DNA of 64,000 nucleotides from Streptomyces hygroscopicus (GTDB taxonomy: Bacteria; Actinomycetota; Actinomycetes; Streptomycetales; Streptomycetaceae). This document shows positions 9,399 to 19,120 of this stretch, one piece after another (position 1 is the stretch's first letter; the number at the start of each line of letters is the position of its first letter). The stretch lies in assembly GCA_002021875.1 (NCBI GenBank), contig CP018627.1:5704001-5768000 (forward strand), read 5' to 3'. The position numbers and the translations under genes are program-made. The notes beneath the pieces are model-generated. The model was not told the DNA's origin, searched no databases, and saw only the letters and a program-made list of their open reading frames with translations.

Positions 9399-9599
9399 GA
9401 GGGCATCTTTGCGTACGCAAGCCGCCGGGTCGAGGGGGGAACGGGCTGGAAACGCTCGGCGTTCATCGGCCACCGTGTGATGTACGTCCCAATTCCGAGC
9501 TGAACATCTCCCCCTGTGCGATGCGTACTTGAGCCCGAGTAGGCCGACGCCGGGCGGGTGTCGGCCATCAGGAAGGGCTCCCTCCCCAAATCCGCCCCG

Positions 9600-9631
9600 C
9601 AGGCCCCGGTCCCCCCATCCGGGGCCTGTGT
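9600..9631 (-). terminator. Hairpin downstream of the CGNR gene
   Basis: CAGGCCCCGG and CCGGGGCCTG form a ten-base-pair stem around a short C-rich loop, about 60 bases past the stop of the leftward CGNR gene. No strong T-tract follows, as is common in Streptomyces terminators. Confidence 0.6.
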
Positions 9632-9687
9632 CATGTCTGAATCTGGTTCATGTTTTGCTGAAGTTTGGGTTTAGGTGACGGTTGGGG

Positions 9688-10867
<1,180 letters not shown>

Positions 10868-12034
10868 CTACGCGTCCGCGTACTTCGTTTCGGCCGAAGG
10901 GTCCAGCGCCAGCCGGTACCCGCGTTTGACCACGGTCTGGATGAGTTTGGGGGAGCCGAGGGCCGTGCGCAGGCGGGCCATCGCCGTTTCCACCGCGTGT
11001 TCGTCGCGGCCCGCGCCCGGCAGGGAGCGCAGCAGGTCCGCGCGGGCCACGACCCAGCCGGGGCGGCGGGCCAGGGCGCGTAGCAGAGCCATCCCCGCAG
11101 GTGGCACGGTGCGCAGTTCGCCGTCGACGACCACCGCGTGGCCGCGGATCTCCAGGCGTCGCCCGGCGATCGGCAACGGGCGGACCCGGCCCGGGAGTTC
11201 CGCGGTCAGCAGTTGGACGAGGGGGCCGAGGCGGAACCGTTCGGGCTGGGAGGTGGGTATGTCGTGGGCCTCCAGCGGGAGCGCGGTGACCGGGCCGACG
11301 CAGGCCGCCAGCACGTCGTGGCGGAGCGCGTCGAGGAGTTCCTCGCGCATCCCGCGCCGTTCGGCCCGGTCCAGCAGGCTCGCGGCGGCGGGGGCACTGG
11401 TGAAGGTGACGGCGTCCAGGGCGCGGGCGACCGTGGCGTCCAGCAGCCGGTCGACGGGCCCGATGTCCTCCGGTGGCATCCAGCGGTAGACCGGCACCCC
11501 GACCACCTCCGCTCCCCCGGCGCGCAGCGACTCGACGAAGCCGGGCAGCGGCTCGCCGTGCAGTTGGATGGCGATGCGCTGCCCCTCGACGCCCTCCTCC
11601 AGCAGCCGGTCGAGCACCTCGGCCATGGACTCGGAGGGCGGGGACCACTCCTCGGTGAGCCCGGCGGCCCGGATCGCCCCGCGCACCTTGGGCCCGCGGG
11701 CCAGCAGCCGCACCTCGCGCAGCCGGTCGAGCAGCGCGTCGCCCACGCCCCAGCCGTCGGCGGCCTCGACCCAGCCGCGGAAGCCGATGGCGGTGGTGGC
11801 GATGACGACGTGCGGGGCGTGGTCGATCAACTGCTTGGTGGCGGCCAGGAGTTCGGAGTCGTCGGCCAGCGGCACGATCCGCAGCGCCGGTGCGTGCATC
11901 ACGGCCGCGCCGCGGCGCCGCAGCAGCGCGCCGAGCTCATCCGCGCGCCGTGCCGCGGTGACCCCCACGGTGAATCCGGCGAGAGGGCCGACGGGTGCTT
12001 CGTCGCCCGCGGCTCCGGTCTGTTCTCGGTGCAT
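10868..12034 (-). CDS. nnaR: Uroporphyrinogen-III synthase-like / winged-helix regulator (NnaR-type nitrate regulator)
   Basis: The 388-residue protein joins two modules. Residues about 20-280 are a HemD-like uroporphyrinogen-III synthase fold ([18 protein letters not shown] and [26 protein letters not shown]). Residues about 300-385 are an OmpR-type winged helix (LTPxG-like [19 protein letters not shown], then [14 protein letters not shown] and [10 protein letters not shown]). In S. coelicolor the same architecture next to narK is NnaR, which acts with GlnR on nitrate assimilation genes. The ATG at 12034 was chosen over longer frames because the HemD domain begins soon after. A GlnR-like box lies 70-107 bases upstream of the start. 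Confidence 0.85.
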   Translation of the reverse strand: MHREQTGAAGDEAPVGPLAGFTVGVTAARRADELGALLRRRGAAVMHAPALRIVPLADDSELLAATKQLIDHAPHVVIATTAIGFRGWVEAADGWGVGDALLDRLREVRLLARGPKVRGAIRAAGLTEEWSPPSESMAEVLDRLLEEGVEGQRIAIQLHGEPLPGFVESLRAGGAEVVGVPVYRWMPPEDIGPVDRLLDATVARALDAVTFTSAPAAASLLDRAERRGMREELLDALRHDVLAACVGPVTALPLEAHDIPTSQPERFRLGPLVQLLTAELPGRVRPLPIAGRRLEIRGHAVVVDGELRTVPPAGMALLRALARRPGWVVARADLLRSLPGAGRDEHAVETAMARLRTALGSPKLIQTVVKRGYRLALDPSAETKYADA

Positions 12035-12103
12035 GGCTCTCGTCCCGATCTCCCGATTCACTCGCGTATGGGCGCCTCCGGTTCCGCATCCTGTCGCCGT
12101 CCC

Positions 12104-12141
12104 GTGACGGTGGCGGTTCACGGAGGTTTCCCACCTGTAAC
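12104..12141 (-). promoter_or_regulatory. Candidate GlnR operator upstream of nnaR
   Basis: On the minus strand the sequence reads GTTAC-n6-GAAAC-n6-GAACC-n6-GTCAC with exact six-base spacing throughout. It matches the published GlnR pattern gTnAc-n6-GaAAc with extra half-sites. It lies 70-107 bases before the nnaR start codon. Confidence 0.75.
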
Positions 12142-12184
12142 GGGGCGTACGGCCGGAGGCTTCCCCGGTCGACCGTACGCCCCG
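12142..12184 (-). terminator. Hairpin between narK and nnaR
   Basis: An 11-bp stem GGGGCGTACGG / CCGTACGCCCC encloses a GC-rich loop, just after the narK stop and just before the GlnR-like box. It may end or attenuate narK transcription. Confidence 0.6.
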
Positions 12185-12190
12185 AGCCGC

Positions 12191-13585
12191 TCAGACGTCC
12201 GCGTAGGCGGGTTGCCGCTCCGACCGCGGATCATGCGTGTCCGGCTCGGCGGCGGGCGCCGGGGCCGGGCGGGCGCCGCGGAGGTATACGGCCCAGGTGA
12301 CCGCGGAGCACACGGCGTAGAAGGCGAGGAAGGAGACGAAGGCGGGGGTGCCGGAGTGGGCGCGGGCGAACGACTCCCGGAAGACGAGGTTGATCCCGAG
12401 CCCGCCGAGCGCGCCGACCGCCCCGATCAGCCCCATCGCCGCGCCCGAGAGCCGCCGCCCGTAGGACGCGGCCTCTTCGCCCGCGAGGCCCCGGGCGAGG
12501 GCCTTCGCCTGGAAGATGCCGGGGATCATCTTGAAGGTGGAGCCGTTGCCGAGCCCGCTGAGGACGAAGAGGGCGATGAAGCCGGCGAGGAAGACGGGCA
12601 GCGACTTCTGCGCGGAGGCGTAGACGACCACGAGGGTGGCCACGGCCATGGCGGCGAAGTTCCACAGGGTGATCTTCGCGCCGCCGTGGGTGTCGGCGAG
12701 CCGCCCGCCGACGGGGCGGATGAGCGAGCCGAGCAGCGGGCCGATGAAGGTGAGCGAGGCGGCCTGCAGCGGCGTGCGGTCGAACTGGTTCTGCAGCACC
12801 AGGCCGAAGGCGAAGCTGTAGCCGATGAACGAGCCGAAGGTGCCGATGTAGAGCAGCGACATGATCCAGGTGTGGGCGTCCCGCGCCGCCTCCTTGGCCG
12901 CCCCGGAGTCGTTGCGCACCGGCGCCAGGTTGTCCATGAACAGCGCGGAGAGCGCCGCCGCGACCACGATCAGCGGGATGTAGACGGCGAGCACGAGCCG
13001 TGGATGGGCCGCCCCGGCGGTGCCGATGACCAGCAGTCCGATCAACTGGATCACGGGCACACCGATGTTGCCGCCGCCCGCGTTGAGCCCGAGCGCCCAG
13101 CCCTTCTTGCGCAGCGGGTAGAAGGAGTTGATGTTGGTCATGGACGAGGCGAAGTTGCCGCCGCCGACACCGGTGAGCGCCGCGACCACCATGAAGGTGG
13201 TGTAGGAGGTCCCGGGCTCCATCACCGCGGCGGCGGTGACCGCGGGCACGAGCAGCATCGCCGCGCTGATGATCGTCCAGTTGCGGCCGCCGAACCGGGC
13301 GACGGCGAAGGTGTACGGGACCCGAAGGATCCCGCCGACCAGCGTGGGCATGGCCACCAGGAAGAACTTCCCGGCCGCGTCGACGCCGTACTCCGGCCCC
13401 ATGAACAGGACCATCACCGACCACAGGCTCCAGATGGAGAACCCGATGTGCTCGGAGAGGATGGAGAAGACCAGATTGCGGGTGGCGACCCGCTCCCCCC
13501 TCTCCCTCCAGAAGGTCTCGTCCTCCGGGTCCCACTGCTCGATCCAGCGGCCCCCCTTGCGTGCGGCGGTGGTCGGGGCAGTCAT
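12191..13585 (-). CDS. narK: Nitrate/nitrite transporter NarK (MFS)
   Basis: The 464-residue protein has about twelve hydrophobic segments and nitrate-transporter signatures such as GVGGGNFASSMTNINSFYP and GLNAGGGNIGVPVIQL (the Gly-rich nitrate signature motifs). It should import nitrate or exchange it for nitrite. The start MTAPTTAARKGGRW at 13585 has an ideal GGAGG Shine-Dalgarno four bases upstream. The hydrophilic N-terminus (WIEQWDPEDETFWRE) is typical of actinobacterial NarK. It sits upstream of nnaR on the same strand. A second GlnR-like box lies 70-96 bases upstream. Confidence 0.93.
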   Translation of the reverse strand: MTAPTTAARKGGRWIEQWDPEDETFWRERGERVATRNLVFSILSEHIGFSIWSLWSVMVLFMGPEYGVDAAGKFFLVAMPTLVGGILRVPYTFAVARFGGRNWTIISAAMLLVPAVTAAAVMEPGTSYTTFMVVAALTGVGGGNFASSMTNINSFYPLRKKGWALGLNAGGGNIGVPVIQLIGLLVIGTAGAAHPRLVLAVYIPLIVVAAALSALFMDNLAPVRNDSGAAKEAARDAHTWIMSLLYIGTFGSFIGYSFAFGLVLQNQFDRTPLQAASLTFIGPLLGSLIRPVGGRLADTHGGAKITLWNFAAMAVATLVVVYASAQKSLPVFLAGFIALFVLSGLGNGSTFKMIPGIFQAKALARGLAGEEAASYGRRLSGAAMGLIGAVGALGGLGINLVFRESFARAHSGTPAFVSFLAFYAVCSAVTWAVYLRGARPAPAPAAEPDTHDPRSERQPAYADV

Positions 13586-13654
13586 CACGCCTCCACAGTT
13601 CTCGGTGTCGCTGCCCGACGGTAGGGACGGCGCATTACCGCGCTGTGGCGGCAG

Positions 13655-13681
13655 GTGACGCGGACGAAACCTTGCACTCAC
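13655..13681 (+). promoter_or_regulatory. Candidate GlnR box upstream of narK
   Basis: The plus strand reads GTGAC-n6-GAAAC-n6-CTCAC. The first two half-sites match the GlnR pattern gTnAc-n6-GaAAc exactly; the third has one deviation. It lies 70-96 bases before the narK start. Confidence 0.55.
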
Positions 13682-13754
13682 CTGCGGGGGCGGGTGGCGG
13701 TGAGGGGTTTCCGGGGGCTCGGAGTGCCGGGGCCGGGGCGGGGGCCCCGGGGTC

Positions 13755-13885
13755 TGGTCCCGGAGTCCCGGAGTCCCGGAGTCCCGGAGTCCCGGGATCC
13801 CGGAGTCCCGGAGTCCCGGGATCCCGGGGACCGGGGCCGGGGCGGGGCCCCTGGGGCTGGTTCCGGAGTCCCGGGATCCCGGGGA
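13755..13885. repeat. Tandem GTCCCGGA octamer array within a larger duplication
   Basis: The octamer GTCCCGGA repeats about nine times between 13758 and 13830, interspersed with GGATCCCG variants. The flanking block (CCGGGGCCGGGGCGGGG and following bases) appears at about 13727 and again at about 13830, indicating segmental duplication as well as slippage. Confidence 0.85.
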
Positions 13886-13985
13886 TTCCCTCCTGCGGTG
13901 GAGTCGTGGCCATCGCATACGCGACGCCAGGTATCGCCCGGTACCGTACGCGGTGCACCGCCCGCCCGCCCCGCCGGAGGATCGC

Positions 13986-14348
13986 ATGAGCAGCCAGCCG
14001 GACCACCCGCACGTGCCTGTCATCCCGCAGCCGCCGATGACGCGGGACGCCTTGCGGGAAGCGGTCAAACGGCTCGACCTGGCGCGCATCGCCGAGTTCG
14101 ACCGCGAGCTGGGCGAGGCGTTCGACCGCGCCGTGCAGACCGCTTCGACCACGCCGATGCGGCTGTTCCTGGAGAAGTGGGCGACTGTCGTCGCGATCGA
14201 ACGCCACCCCGGGAGGTTCCACGCCATGCGCGAGGCGGAGCGCGTCACCGGCGATCCGCAGGCCACGGAAGAGGAGTTCCGTTCTGCGCAACAGACCATC
14301 ACCCGCATCCTCCGCGAGGCATCCGCCGAGGCCGGGGCCGCCGGGTGA
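13986..14348 (+). CDS. DUF6247 family protein (candidate antitoxin)
   Basis: The 120-residue soluble protein starts MSSQPDHPHVPVIPQPPMTR and contains the helical core ALREAVKRLDLARIAEFDRE then LGEAFDRA and FLEKWATVVAIERHP. It matches my recollection of DUF6247, an actinobacterial family often found directly before a small RelE/ParE-like protein. GGAGG lies eight bases upstream of the ATG. Its stop overlaps the next gene's GTG by four bases, so translation is probably coupled. The antitoxin role is inferred from this arrangement, not from a recognised antitoxin domain. Confidence 0.75.
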   Translation: MSSQPDHPHVPVIPQPPMTRDALREAVKRLDLARIAEFDRELGEAFDRAVQTASTTPMRLFLEKWATVVAIERHPGRFHAMREAERVTGDPQATEEEFRSAQQTITRILREASAEAGAAG

Positions 14349-14632
14349 ACACACGGGGCGAAGGCGTCGAGGACACCGTCGGCTGGGCCTGGGAGTACAA
14401 CCCCGACGCCGAGTGGGTCGTCGGCGGCATGAAGGACGCGGACCGGCGCGCGGTCGAGGTGATCGGCAGCGCCCTGGCCGATCTCGCGGCCCAGGGGCTC
14501 GGCCCGGACGGTCTCCTCGACGACGACCCCGAACCCCATCGCCTGCGTACGTACAGCGTCGAGACGATGCTCGTCTGGTACCAGGTCATTCCGCATCGCA
14601 AGCGCGTCTACATCAACCGCGTCAATCTCTGA
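14345..14632 (+). CDS. Small RelE/ParE-like protein (candidate toxin)
   Basis: The 95-residue product begins at GTG 14345 inside the upstream stop. Its C-terminal half, HRLRTYSVETMLVWYQVIPH then RKRVYINRVNL, has the beta-strand pattern of RelE/ParE toxins, with charged residues near the end. Size, order and four-base overlap fit a type II toxin-antitoxin operon. No diagnostic catalytic triad can be asserted by eye. The last 25 bases overlap the 3' end of the oppositely oriented LysR gene. Confidence 0.6.
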   Translation: MNTRGEGVEDTVGWAWEYNPDAEWVVGGMKDADRRAVEVIGSALADLAAQGLGPDGLLDDDPEPHRLRTYSVETMLVWYQVIPHRKRVYINRVNL

Positions 14633-15600
14633 TCATCACTGCCCGCCTCGGGGCGTGGCAGCCAGGCGCCCGGTGGGCGGGCGAGCCAGTCGGACGTGGT
14701 GGCGAGCGTGCGGGCCGCCGTGTGAAGGGCGTCCAGGCCGGGGTGGTGCAGGTCGCGGCGCCAGAGCAGGGAGACCGGGGAGAGCGGGACCGGGTCGGTG
14801 AGGGGGCGCAGCACCGTGCCGGGGAGGTGGATGAACACCTCGCTGGCCAGCACCGACCAGCGGCGCTTGGTCACCACCCGGATGAACTCCTCGTCCCCCT
14901 CGATCTCCGGGAACGGCTCCGCCATCGCGATCCCGCGCCCCGCGAAGAGCTGCGCGGCCAGGTCGGTCCACTCGGTGGTGGTGGGGTTGCCCGCCGCCGC
15001 GTACAGGGTCTCGCCCGCGAGCGCGGACAGCGGGATCTCCTGGAGCCGGGCCAGCGGGTGGTCCTCGCGCAGGACCACGGCGATGCGCTCATAGCGGATG
15101 AGGCGGTGTTCCAGCCGGGCGAGTACGGCGGGGTCGAGGCCGTGGGCCCGGCCGAAGGAGACGTCGAGGCGGCCGGCGAGGAGTTCGGCGGCGGCCCCGG
15201 CCAGGCCGCTGTGGAAGCGGGCCACCAGTTCGGTCTCGGGGCCGAGGCGGTGCCGCGCCTCCGTCAGCACCTGGTTCCCCGTGCTCACCGGGGCGCCCAC
15301 GTCCACCAGCAGCGGGCGGCGCTCGGCCCCGCTGAAGGCCGCCGCCAGGTCGTCCTGGGCCTGGAGCACCCGCCGGGCGTACGGGAGCAGCCGTTCGCCC
15401 GCGGCCGTGAGGGCGACCTGGCGGGTGGTGCGGACGAACAGCTCCGCGCCCAACTCCCGCTCCAGGCGGCGGATGTCGCGGCTGAGGGCCTGCTGGGCGA
15501 CGTAGAGGCGGGCGGCGGCTCGGGTGAAGTGCAGTTCGTCGGCGACGGCGGTGAAGGCGCGCAGCAGGCGCGGTTCGAGGTCCCGGTTCACGCGCACCAT
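14608..15600 (-). CDS. LysR-family transcriptional regulator
   Basis: The 330-residue protein has an N-terminal winged helix-turn-helix (LLRAFTAVADELHFTRAAAR, then YVAQQALSRDIRRLERELGA, residues about 8-60) and a periplasmic-binding-like effector domain. The start MVRVNRDLEPRLL at 15600 puts the helix-turn-helix at the usual position; an upstream in-frame ATG at 15648 adds unconserved residues. It is divergent from the MFS transporter gene at 15717 and probably regulates it. The tail overlaps the candidate toxin gene by 25 bases. Confidence 0.88.
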   Translation of the reverse strand: MVRVNRDLEPRLLRAFTAVADELHFTRAAARLYVAQQALSRDIRRLERELGAELFVRTTRQVALTAAGERLLPYARRVLQAQDDLAAAFSGAERRPLLVDVGAPVSTGNQVLTEARHRLGPETELVARFHSGLAGAAAELLAGRLDVSFGRAHGLDPAVLARLEHRLIRYERIAVVLREDHPLARLQEIPLSALAGETLYAAAGNPTTTEWTDLAAQLFAGRGIAMAEPFPEIEGDEEFIRVVTKRRWSVLASEVFIHLPGTVLRPLTDPVPLSPVSLLWRRDLHHPGLDALHTAARTLATTSDWLARPPGAWLPRPEAGSDDQRLTRLM

Positions 15601-15716
15601 GGTGACCGACGCGATCCCCGATCCTTCACCCCCACTCGGCATTGACAACGAATATGCGTGAATGGGCCCGGATCAGGTGTTGGACCGCCCCCGGGCGGCC
15701 CCGGGACCGTGGTGGG

Positions 15717-17033
15717 GTGATCCTCTTCCTCGCCTCCCGGCCCGTTGTGCCGCGTCCCTCCCGCCCCGCCTCCCGTCCCGGCGTCGCCCCCGCCCCGCCG
15801 CGCCGCCGCAGGTCGCCACTCGCCCCGTACCGTCGGCTCTTCGCCACCCCCGGCGCGCTCGCCTTCACGCTCGCGGCCCTTGTCGGACGGCTGCCGGGCT
15901 CGATGCTCGGCGTCTCCACGGTGCTGATGATCGCCACGGTGCGGGACTCGTACGCGCTCGCGGGCGCCGTCTCGGCGACCGGAGTCGCGGTGACGGCGGT
16001 CGCGGGGCCGCTGCTGGGGCGGCTGGTCGACCGGTACGGGCAGGCCAGGGTCGCGGTCCCGGCCGTCGTCGTCTTCGTCGCCGGGGCGACCGCCATGGTG
16101 CTGTGCGTCCACTTCGGCGCCCCGGCCTGGGCGCTGTTCTGCTGCGCGGCGGGCTCGTCCGGTGTGCCTGGCCTGGGCGCGATGACCCGCGCCCGCTGGG
16201 CCGCGCTGCACCGCGACGACCCGGTCGCCCGGCACACCGCCGCCTCCTTCGAGCAGGTCGTGGACGAGGTCTGCTTCATGGCCGGGCCCGCGCTGGCCAT
16301 GGTGCTGTGCACGGCGGTGCTCCCCGAGGCGGGGCTGGTCACGGCGGCGGCGCTGCTGTTCACCGGCACCCTGCTGTTCGCCGCCCAGCGCCGCACCGAA
16401 CCGCCGCCGGAACCGCACGCCGCCCGGGGGCGCGCGCTCCTCACCCCCGCTCTGCGCGTCGTCCTGTTGACCTTCCTCGCGACCGGCGCGGTCTTCGGCT
16501 CGATGGAGGTGGCGACGGTCGCCGCCGTCGGCTCGTACGGGGGCTCCACGGCGAGCAGCGCCGTCCTCGCCCTCCAGGCCGCCGGGTCCTGCGCCGCCGG
16601 GCTGGTCTTCGGCGCGCTGCCACCGCGCGGTACGGCCGGAGGGCGCCTGGTGGCGGGCGTGGCCGCGATGGCCCTGGCCGTCCTCCCCCTCCTGACCGCC
16701 CATAGTCTCGTCACCCTCGCCCCGCTGCTCTTCCTGGCGGGCATGGCCACGGCCCCCACGATGATCACCGGCATGACCCTGGTCCACCGCCTGCTCCCGG
16801 CCGCCCGCCTCAACGAGGGGATGACCACCGTGTACACCGGTCTGCTCATCGGCATCTCCACGGGCGCCGCGGTGGGCGGCTGGACGGTGGACCACCTGGC
16901 CCCCACATCGGCCTACCTCACCCCGGCGACGGCAGCCGCCCTCGCCTTCGCCATCGCCTGGTCGGGCCGGGGTTGTCTGCGGGCCCCGCTCCGGTCCCTG
17001 CCGCAAGCACACGGCTCGGAGGGCCGGCCATGA
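15717..17033 (+). CDS. Major facilitator superfamily transporter
   Basis: The 438-residue membrane protein has about eleven or twelve hydrophobic segments and the loop motif GRLVDRYGQARV typical of MFS transporters. It resembles drug- or metabolite-efflux members, but the substrate cannot be assigned. GTG 15717 (VILFLASRPVVPRP) is preferred; an upstream ATG at 15642 would overlap the shared promoter with the divergent LysR gene. The Arg/Pro-rich N-terminus (to about residue 35) is unlike most family members. Pairing with a divergent LysR regulator suggests effector-controlled export. Confidence 0.85.
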   Translation: MILFLASRPVVPRPSRPASRPGVAPAPPRRRRSPLAPYRRLFATPGALAFTLAALVGRLPGSMLGVSTVLMIATVRDSYALAGAVSATGVAVTAVAGPLLGRLVDRYGQARVAVPAVVVFVAGATAMVLCVHFGAPAWALFCCAAGSSGVPGLGAMTRARWAALHRDDPVARHTAASFEQVVDEVCFMAGPALAMVLCTAVLPEAGLVTAAALLFTGTLLFAAQRRTEPPPEPHAARGRALLTPALRVVLLTFLATGAVFGSMEVATVAAVGSYGGSTASSAVLALQAAGSCAAGLVFGALPPRGTAGGRLVAGVAAMALAVLPLLTAHSLVTLAPLLFLAGMATAPTMITGMTLVHRLLPAARLNEGMTTVYTGLLIGISTGAAVGGWTVDHLAPTSAYLTPATAAALAFAIAWSGRGCLRAPLRSLPQAHGSEGRP

Positions 17034-17089
17034 CCACATCGCCGGAACACGCGGACATCCGCACTCAGTTAGGTTGACCGAGCCGGGTG

Positions 17090-17983
17090 TCACGACCCGT
17101 CCGCCTCCGCCAGGAAGGGCGCGAGCAGCGACAGCAAGGGGCCCGGGTGCTCCTCGGGGAGGTGGTGGCCGCTGTCGTCGATCACGGCACCGCGGGTCGC
17201 CGGGGCGACCTGGCCCAGGCTGTGGAGAGGGGCCGCGCCACCGGCCCGGCCGCAGCCGACGGCGAGGGAGGGCATCGGCAGCCGGGTGCGGGCGAGTTCG
17301 GCGATGGCGGCGGTGTCGGCGGGCGCGTTGCGGTAGTACGCGAAGCCGTTGGCCAGCCGCCCCGGCCGGGTGTAGGTGCGCAGATAGGTGTCGACATCGG
17401 CGGGGCGGATGGCCCCGCTCTCCATGGCGGGCCCGTAGAAGTGCTCCAGCAGGATCCGCTCCCGGCCCTCCGCCAGCTCCTCCGCGAGACCGGGCACCGA
17501 GAAGAAGCCGAAGTGCCAGAGCCCGGCGCGGGCGATCAGCTCGCTCAGCCCGAAGCCGTGCAGCGGCACGGCGAGCAGGGTGAAGCTGCGGACATGGGAG
17601 GGGTGGGCGGCGGCCCACGCATAGCCGATGGGGCCGCCCAGATCGTGGCCGACGACATGGACCCGGTCCAGGCCCAGTTCGGCGCGCCAGGCGTCGAGGA
17701 GGTCGGCGGCGATCCGGACGCCGTGGCCGCGCGGGGAGGAGCCCGAGTCGCCGAGGCCCGGCAGGTCCACCGCGAACACCTCGTGGTCGCGGGCGAGTTG
17801 GGGGATCACCTTGCGCCAGGCGTACCAGGTCTGCGGCCAGCCGTGGAGCAGGACGACGGGGGTCCCCGACCCCGCCCGCACCCAGTGCAGCCGTACGCCC
17901 TCGACCGTCGTCTCGCGGTGTTCTGGGTGCTCTAGGTGCTCTCGGTGTTCCAGGTGTTCTAGGTGCTCTCGCGTCGCGTTCAT
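17090..17983 (-). CDS. Alpha/beta hydrolase (epoxide hydrolase-like) with His/Glu repeat N-terminus
   Basis: The 297-residue enzyme has the oxyanion motif LLHGWPQTWYAW, the nucleophile elbow VGHDLGGPIGY (catalytic Asp), and a C-terminal catalytic His in DSGHHLPEEHP. Asp rather than Ser as nucleophile points to epoxide hydrolase or haloalkane dehalogenase-like chemistry. Residues 6-23 are an unusual charged repeat (EHLEHLEHREHLEHPEHRE) encoded by tandem DNA repeats. If that tract is not translated, an internal start is needed. It diverges from a LysR gene that is the likely regulator. The hydrolase role is well supported; the substrate is unknown. Confidence 0.87.
   Translation of the reverse strand: MNATREHLEHLEHREHLEHPEHRETTVEGVRLHWVRAGSGTPVVLLHGWPQTWYAWRKVIPQLARDHEVFAVDLPGLGDSGSSPRGHGVRIAADLLDAWRAELGLDRVHVVGHDLGGPIGYAWAAAHPSHVRSFTLLAVPLHGFGLSELIARAGLWHFGFFSVPGLAEELAEGRERILLEHFYGPAMESGAIRPADVDTYLRTYTRPGRLANGFAYYRNAPADTAAIAELARTRLPMPSLAVGCGRAGGAAPLHSLGQVAPATRGAVIDDSGHHLPEEHPGPLLSLLAPFLAEADGS
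17920..17975. repeat. Tandem GGTGTTCT/AGGTGCTCT repeat at the hydrolase 5' end
   Basis: The 9-base motif GGTGTTCTA / GGTGCTCTC recurs about six times and encodes the alternating Glu-His-Leu tract of the hydrolase N-terminus. Confidence 0.85.
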
Positions 17984-18046
17984 GCGGGCCAGTCGAGCAC
18001 CGGCACATCGGTATTTTCTTCTTTGATATATGAGAGGTGAAGGAAT

Positions 18047-18060
18047 TATTCGCGATCGAA
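18047..18060. promoter_or_regulatory. Palindrome in the divergent hydrolase/LysR promoter
   Basis: ATTCGCGATCGAAT, an ATTCG/CGAAT inverted repeat, sits 17 bases before the LysR start in an AT-rich stretch between the two divergent genes. It has the form of a LysR-type T-Nx-A site. Confidence 0.45.
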
Positions 18061-18076
18061 TATAGGCTTGTCCCTC

Positions 18077-18970
18077 ATGGAGCTGCGCCATCTGCGCTAT
18101 GCGCTCGCCCTTTCCGAGCACGCCCACTTCGGCCGCGCCGCCGCCGCGCTGGGCATTCGGCAGCCGCCGCTGTCCCAGCAGATCAAGGCGCTGGAGACCG
18201 AGTTGGGCGTACGGCTCTTCGACCGCACCGGGCACGGCGTGCGGCCCACCGCCGCGGGCGAGGCGTTCCTGGCCCGGGCCCGGCAGGTGCTGGACCATCT
18301 CGACCTCGCCGTACGGGACGCGGCCGACGCCGGGCGGGGCGAGACCGGTTCGCTCGCCATCGGCTTCCTCGGCACCGCGCTGGCCGCCGTGCTGCCCGAG
18401 GTGCTCACCGCCTTCCGGACCCGCCGCCCGCAGGTCCGGCTGGAGCTGCGCGAACTCCCCAGCGCCCGGCAGATCGAGGCGCTGCTGGACGGCAGCCTGG
18501 ACGCCGGGGTCATCTGCGGCCCGCCGCCCGTATCCGCCCGGCGGCGGTTGAGCAGCCTTCCGCTGGGCCGGGAGACCCTGGTGGCGGCGGTGCCGTCCGG
18601 CCATCCGCTGACCGGTGCCGCGTCCGTGCCCGTACGGGCGCTGGACGGCGAGCCGCTGATCCTGTCCTCGCGGCAGGCCGAGCCCGCCGCCGCCGATGTG
18701 GCGCTCGCCGTATGCCGCGCCGCCGGGGTCGAGCCGAGGATCGCTCATGAGGCGCACAATCTGCACACCCTGCTCGGGCTGGTCGCCTGCGGGCTGGGCA
18801 TCGGCATCGGACCGGCGGGGATGCGGCGGTTCCGGCATGTGGGAGTGACCCTGCTGCCGTTGGAACCGGCCGCCGCCGGGCTGGAGTTCCACCTCGCGCA
18901 TCGCTTCGGACCGGTGCCGAGCGTCCTGGGCGCCTTCCTCCGCACGGTGCGCCAGGTCCATCGGGGCTGA
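18077..18970 (+). CDS. LysR-family transcriptional regulator
   Basis: The 297-residue protein starts MELRHLRYALALSEHAHFGR, a canonical LysR opening, with the recognition helix in IRQPPLSQQIKALETELG. The C-terminal effector-binding domain resembles BenM/CatR-type regulators (TGSLAIGFLGTALAAVLPEV). ATG 18077 was chosen over an upstream TTG at 18068. It faces away from the epoxide hydrolase-like gene across an AT-rich 93-bp spacer with a palindrome, so divergent regulation is likely. Confidence 0.9.
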   Translation: MELRHLRYALALSEHAHFGRAAAALGIRQPPLSQQIKALETELGVRLFDRTGHGVRPTAAGEAFLARARQVLDHLDLAVRDAADAGRGETGSLAIGFLGTALAAVLPEVLTAFRTRRPQVRLELRELPSARQIEALLDGSLDAGVICGPPPVSARRRLSSLPLGRETLVAAVPSGHPLTGAASVPVRALDGEPLILSSRQAEPAAADVALAVCRAAGVEPRIAHEAHNLHTLLGLVACGLGIGIGPAGMRRFRHVGVTLLPLEPAAAGLEFHLAHRFGPVPSVLGAFLRTVRQVHRG

Positions 18971-19020
18971 GCCCGGAAACGCGACCTCCGCGCCCGCTCC
19001 CGCCCGTTTTGTCAACGGCA

Positions 19021-19072
19021 TTGACATATCTCTCTCACCCCTCGTATACCTCTCCCCATCGAAGCGCTTCGA
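19021..19072 (+). promoter_or_regulatory. Sigma70-type promoter and LacI-family operator of the alpha-xylosidase operon
   Basis: TTGACA (19021-19026) and TATACC (19045-19050) are separated by 18 bases. The perfect 14-bp palindrome TCGAAGCGCTTCGA (19059-19072) follows at the expected transcription start. The CG-centred AAGCGCTT form is typical of LacI/GalR-family operators, so repression in the absence of sugar is likely. No LacI gene is in the window. Confidence 0.8.
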
Positions 19073-19120
19073 CGAACGTTGCACGTGCGCCATTTCTTCC
19101 CACCCTCCCGGAGGCAGCGG

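Larger units (their letters stand above)
13586..13985. other. Gene-free interval upstream of narK with GlnR-like box and tandem repeats
   Basis: No gene is supported. The left part carries the narK promoter region, the middle carries an 8-bp tandem repeat array with larger duplications, and the right end is the promoter of the DUF6247 gene. Confidence 0.6.

Noticed and set aside
15643..15670. TTGACA upstream of the MFS gene as a promoter
   Set aside because: No acceptable -10 lies 16-19 bases downstream.
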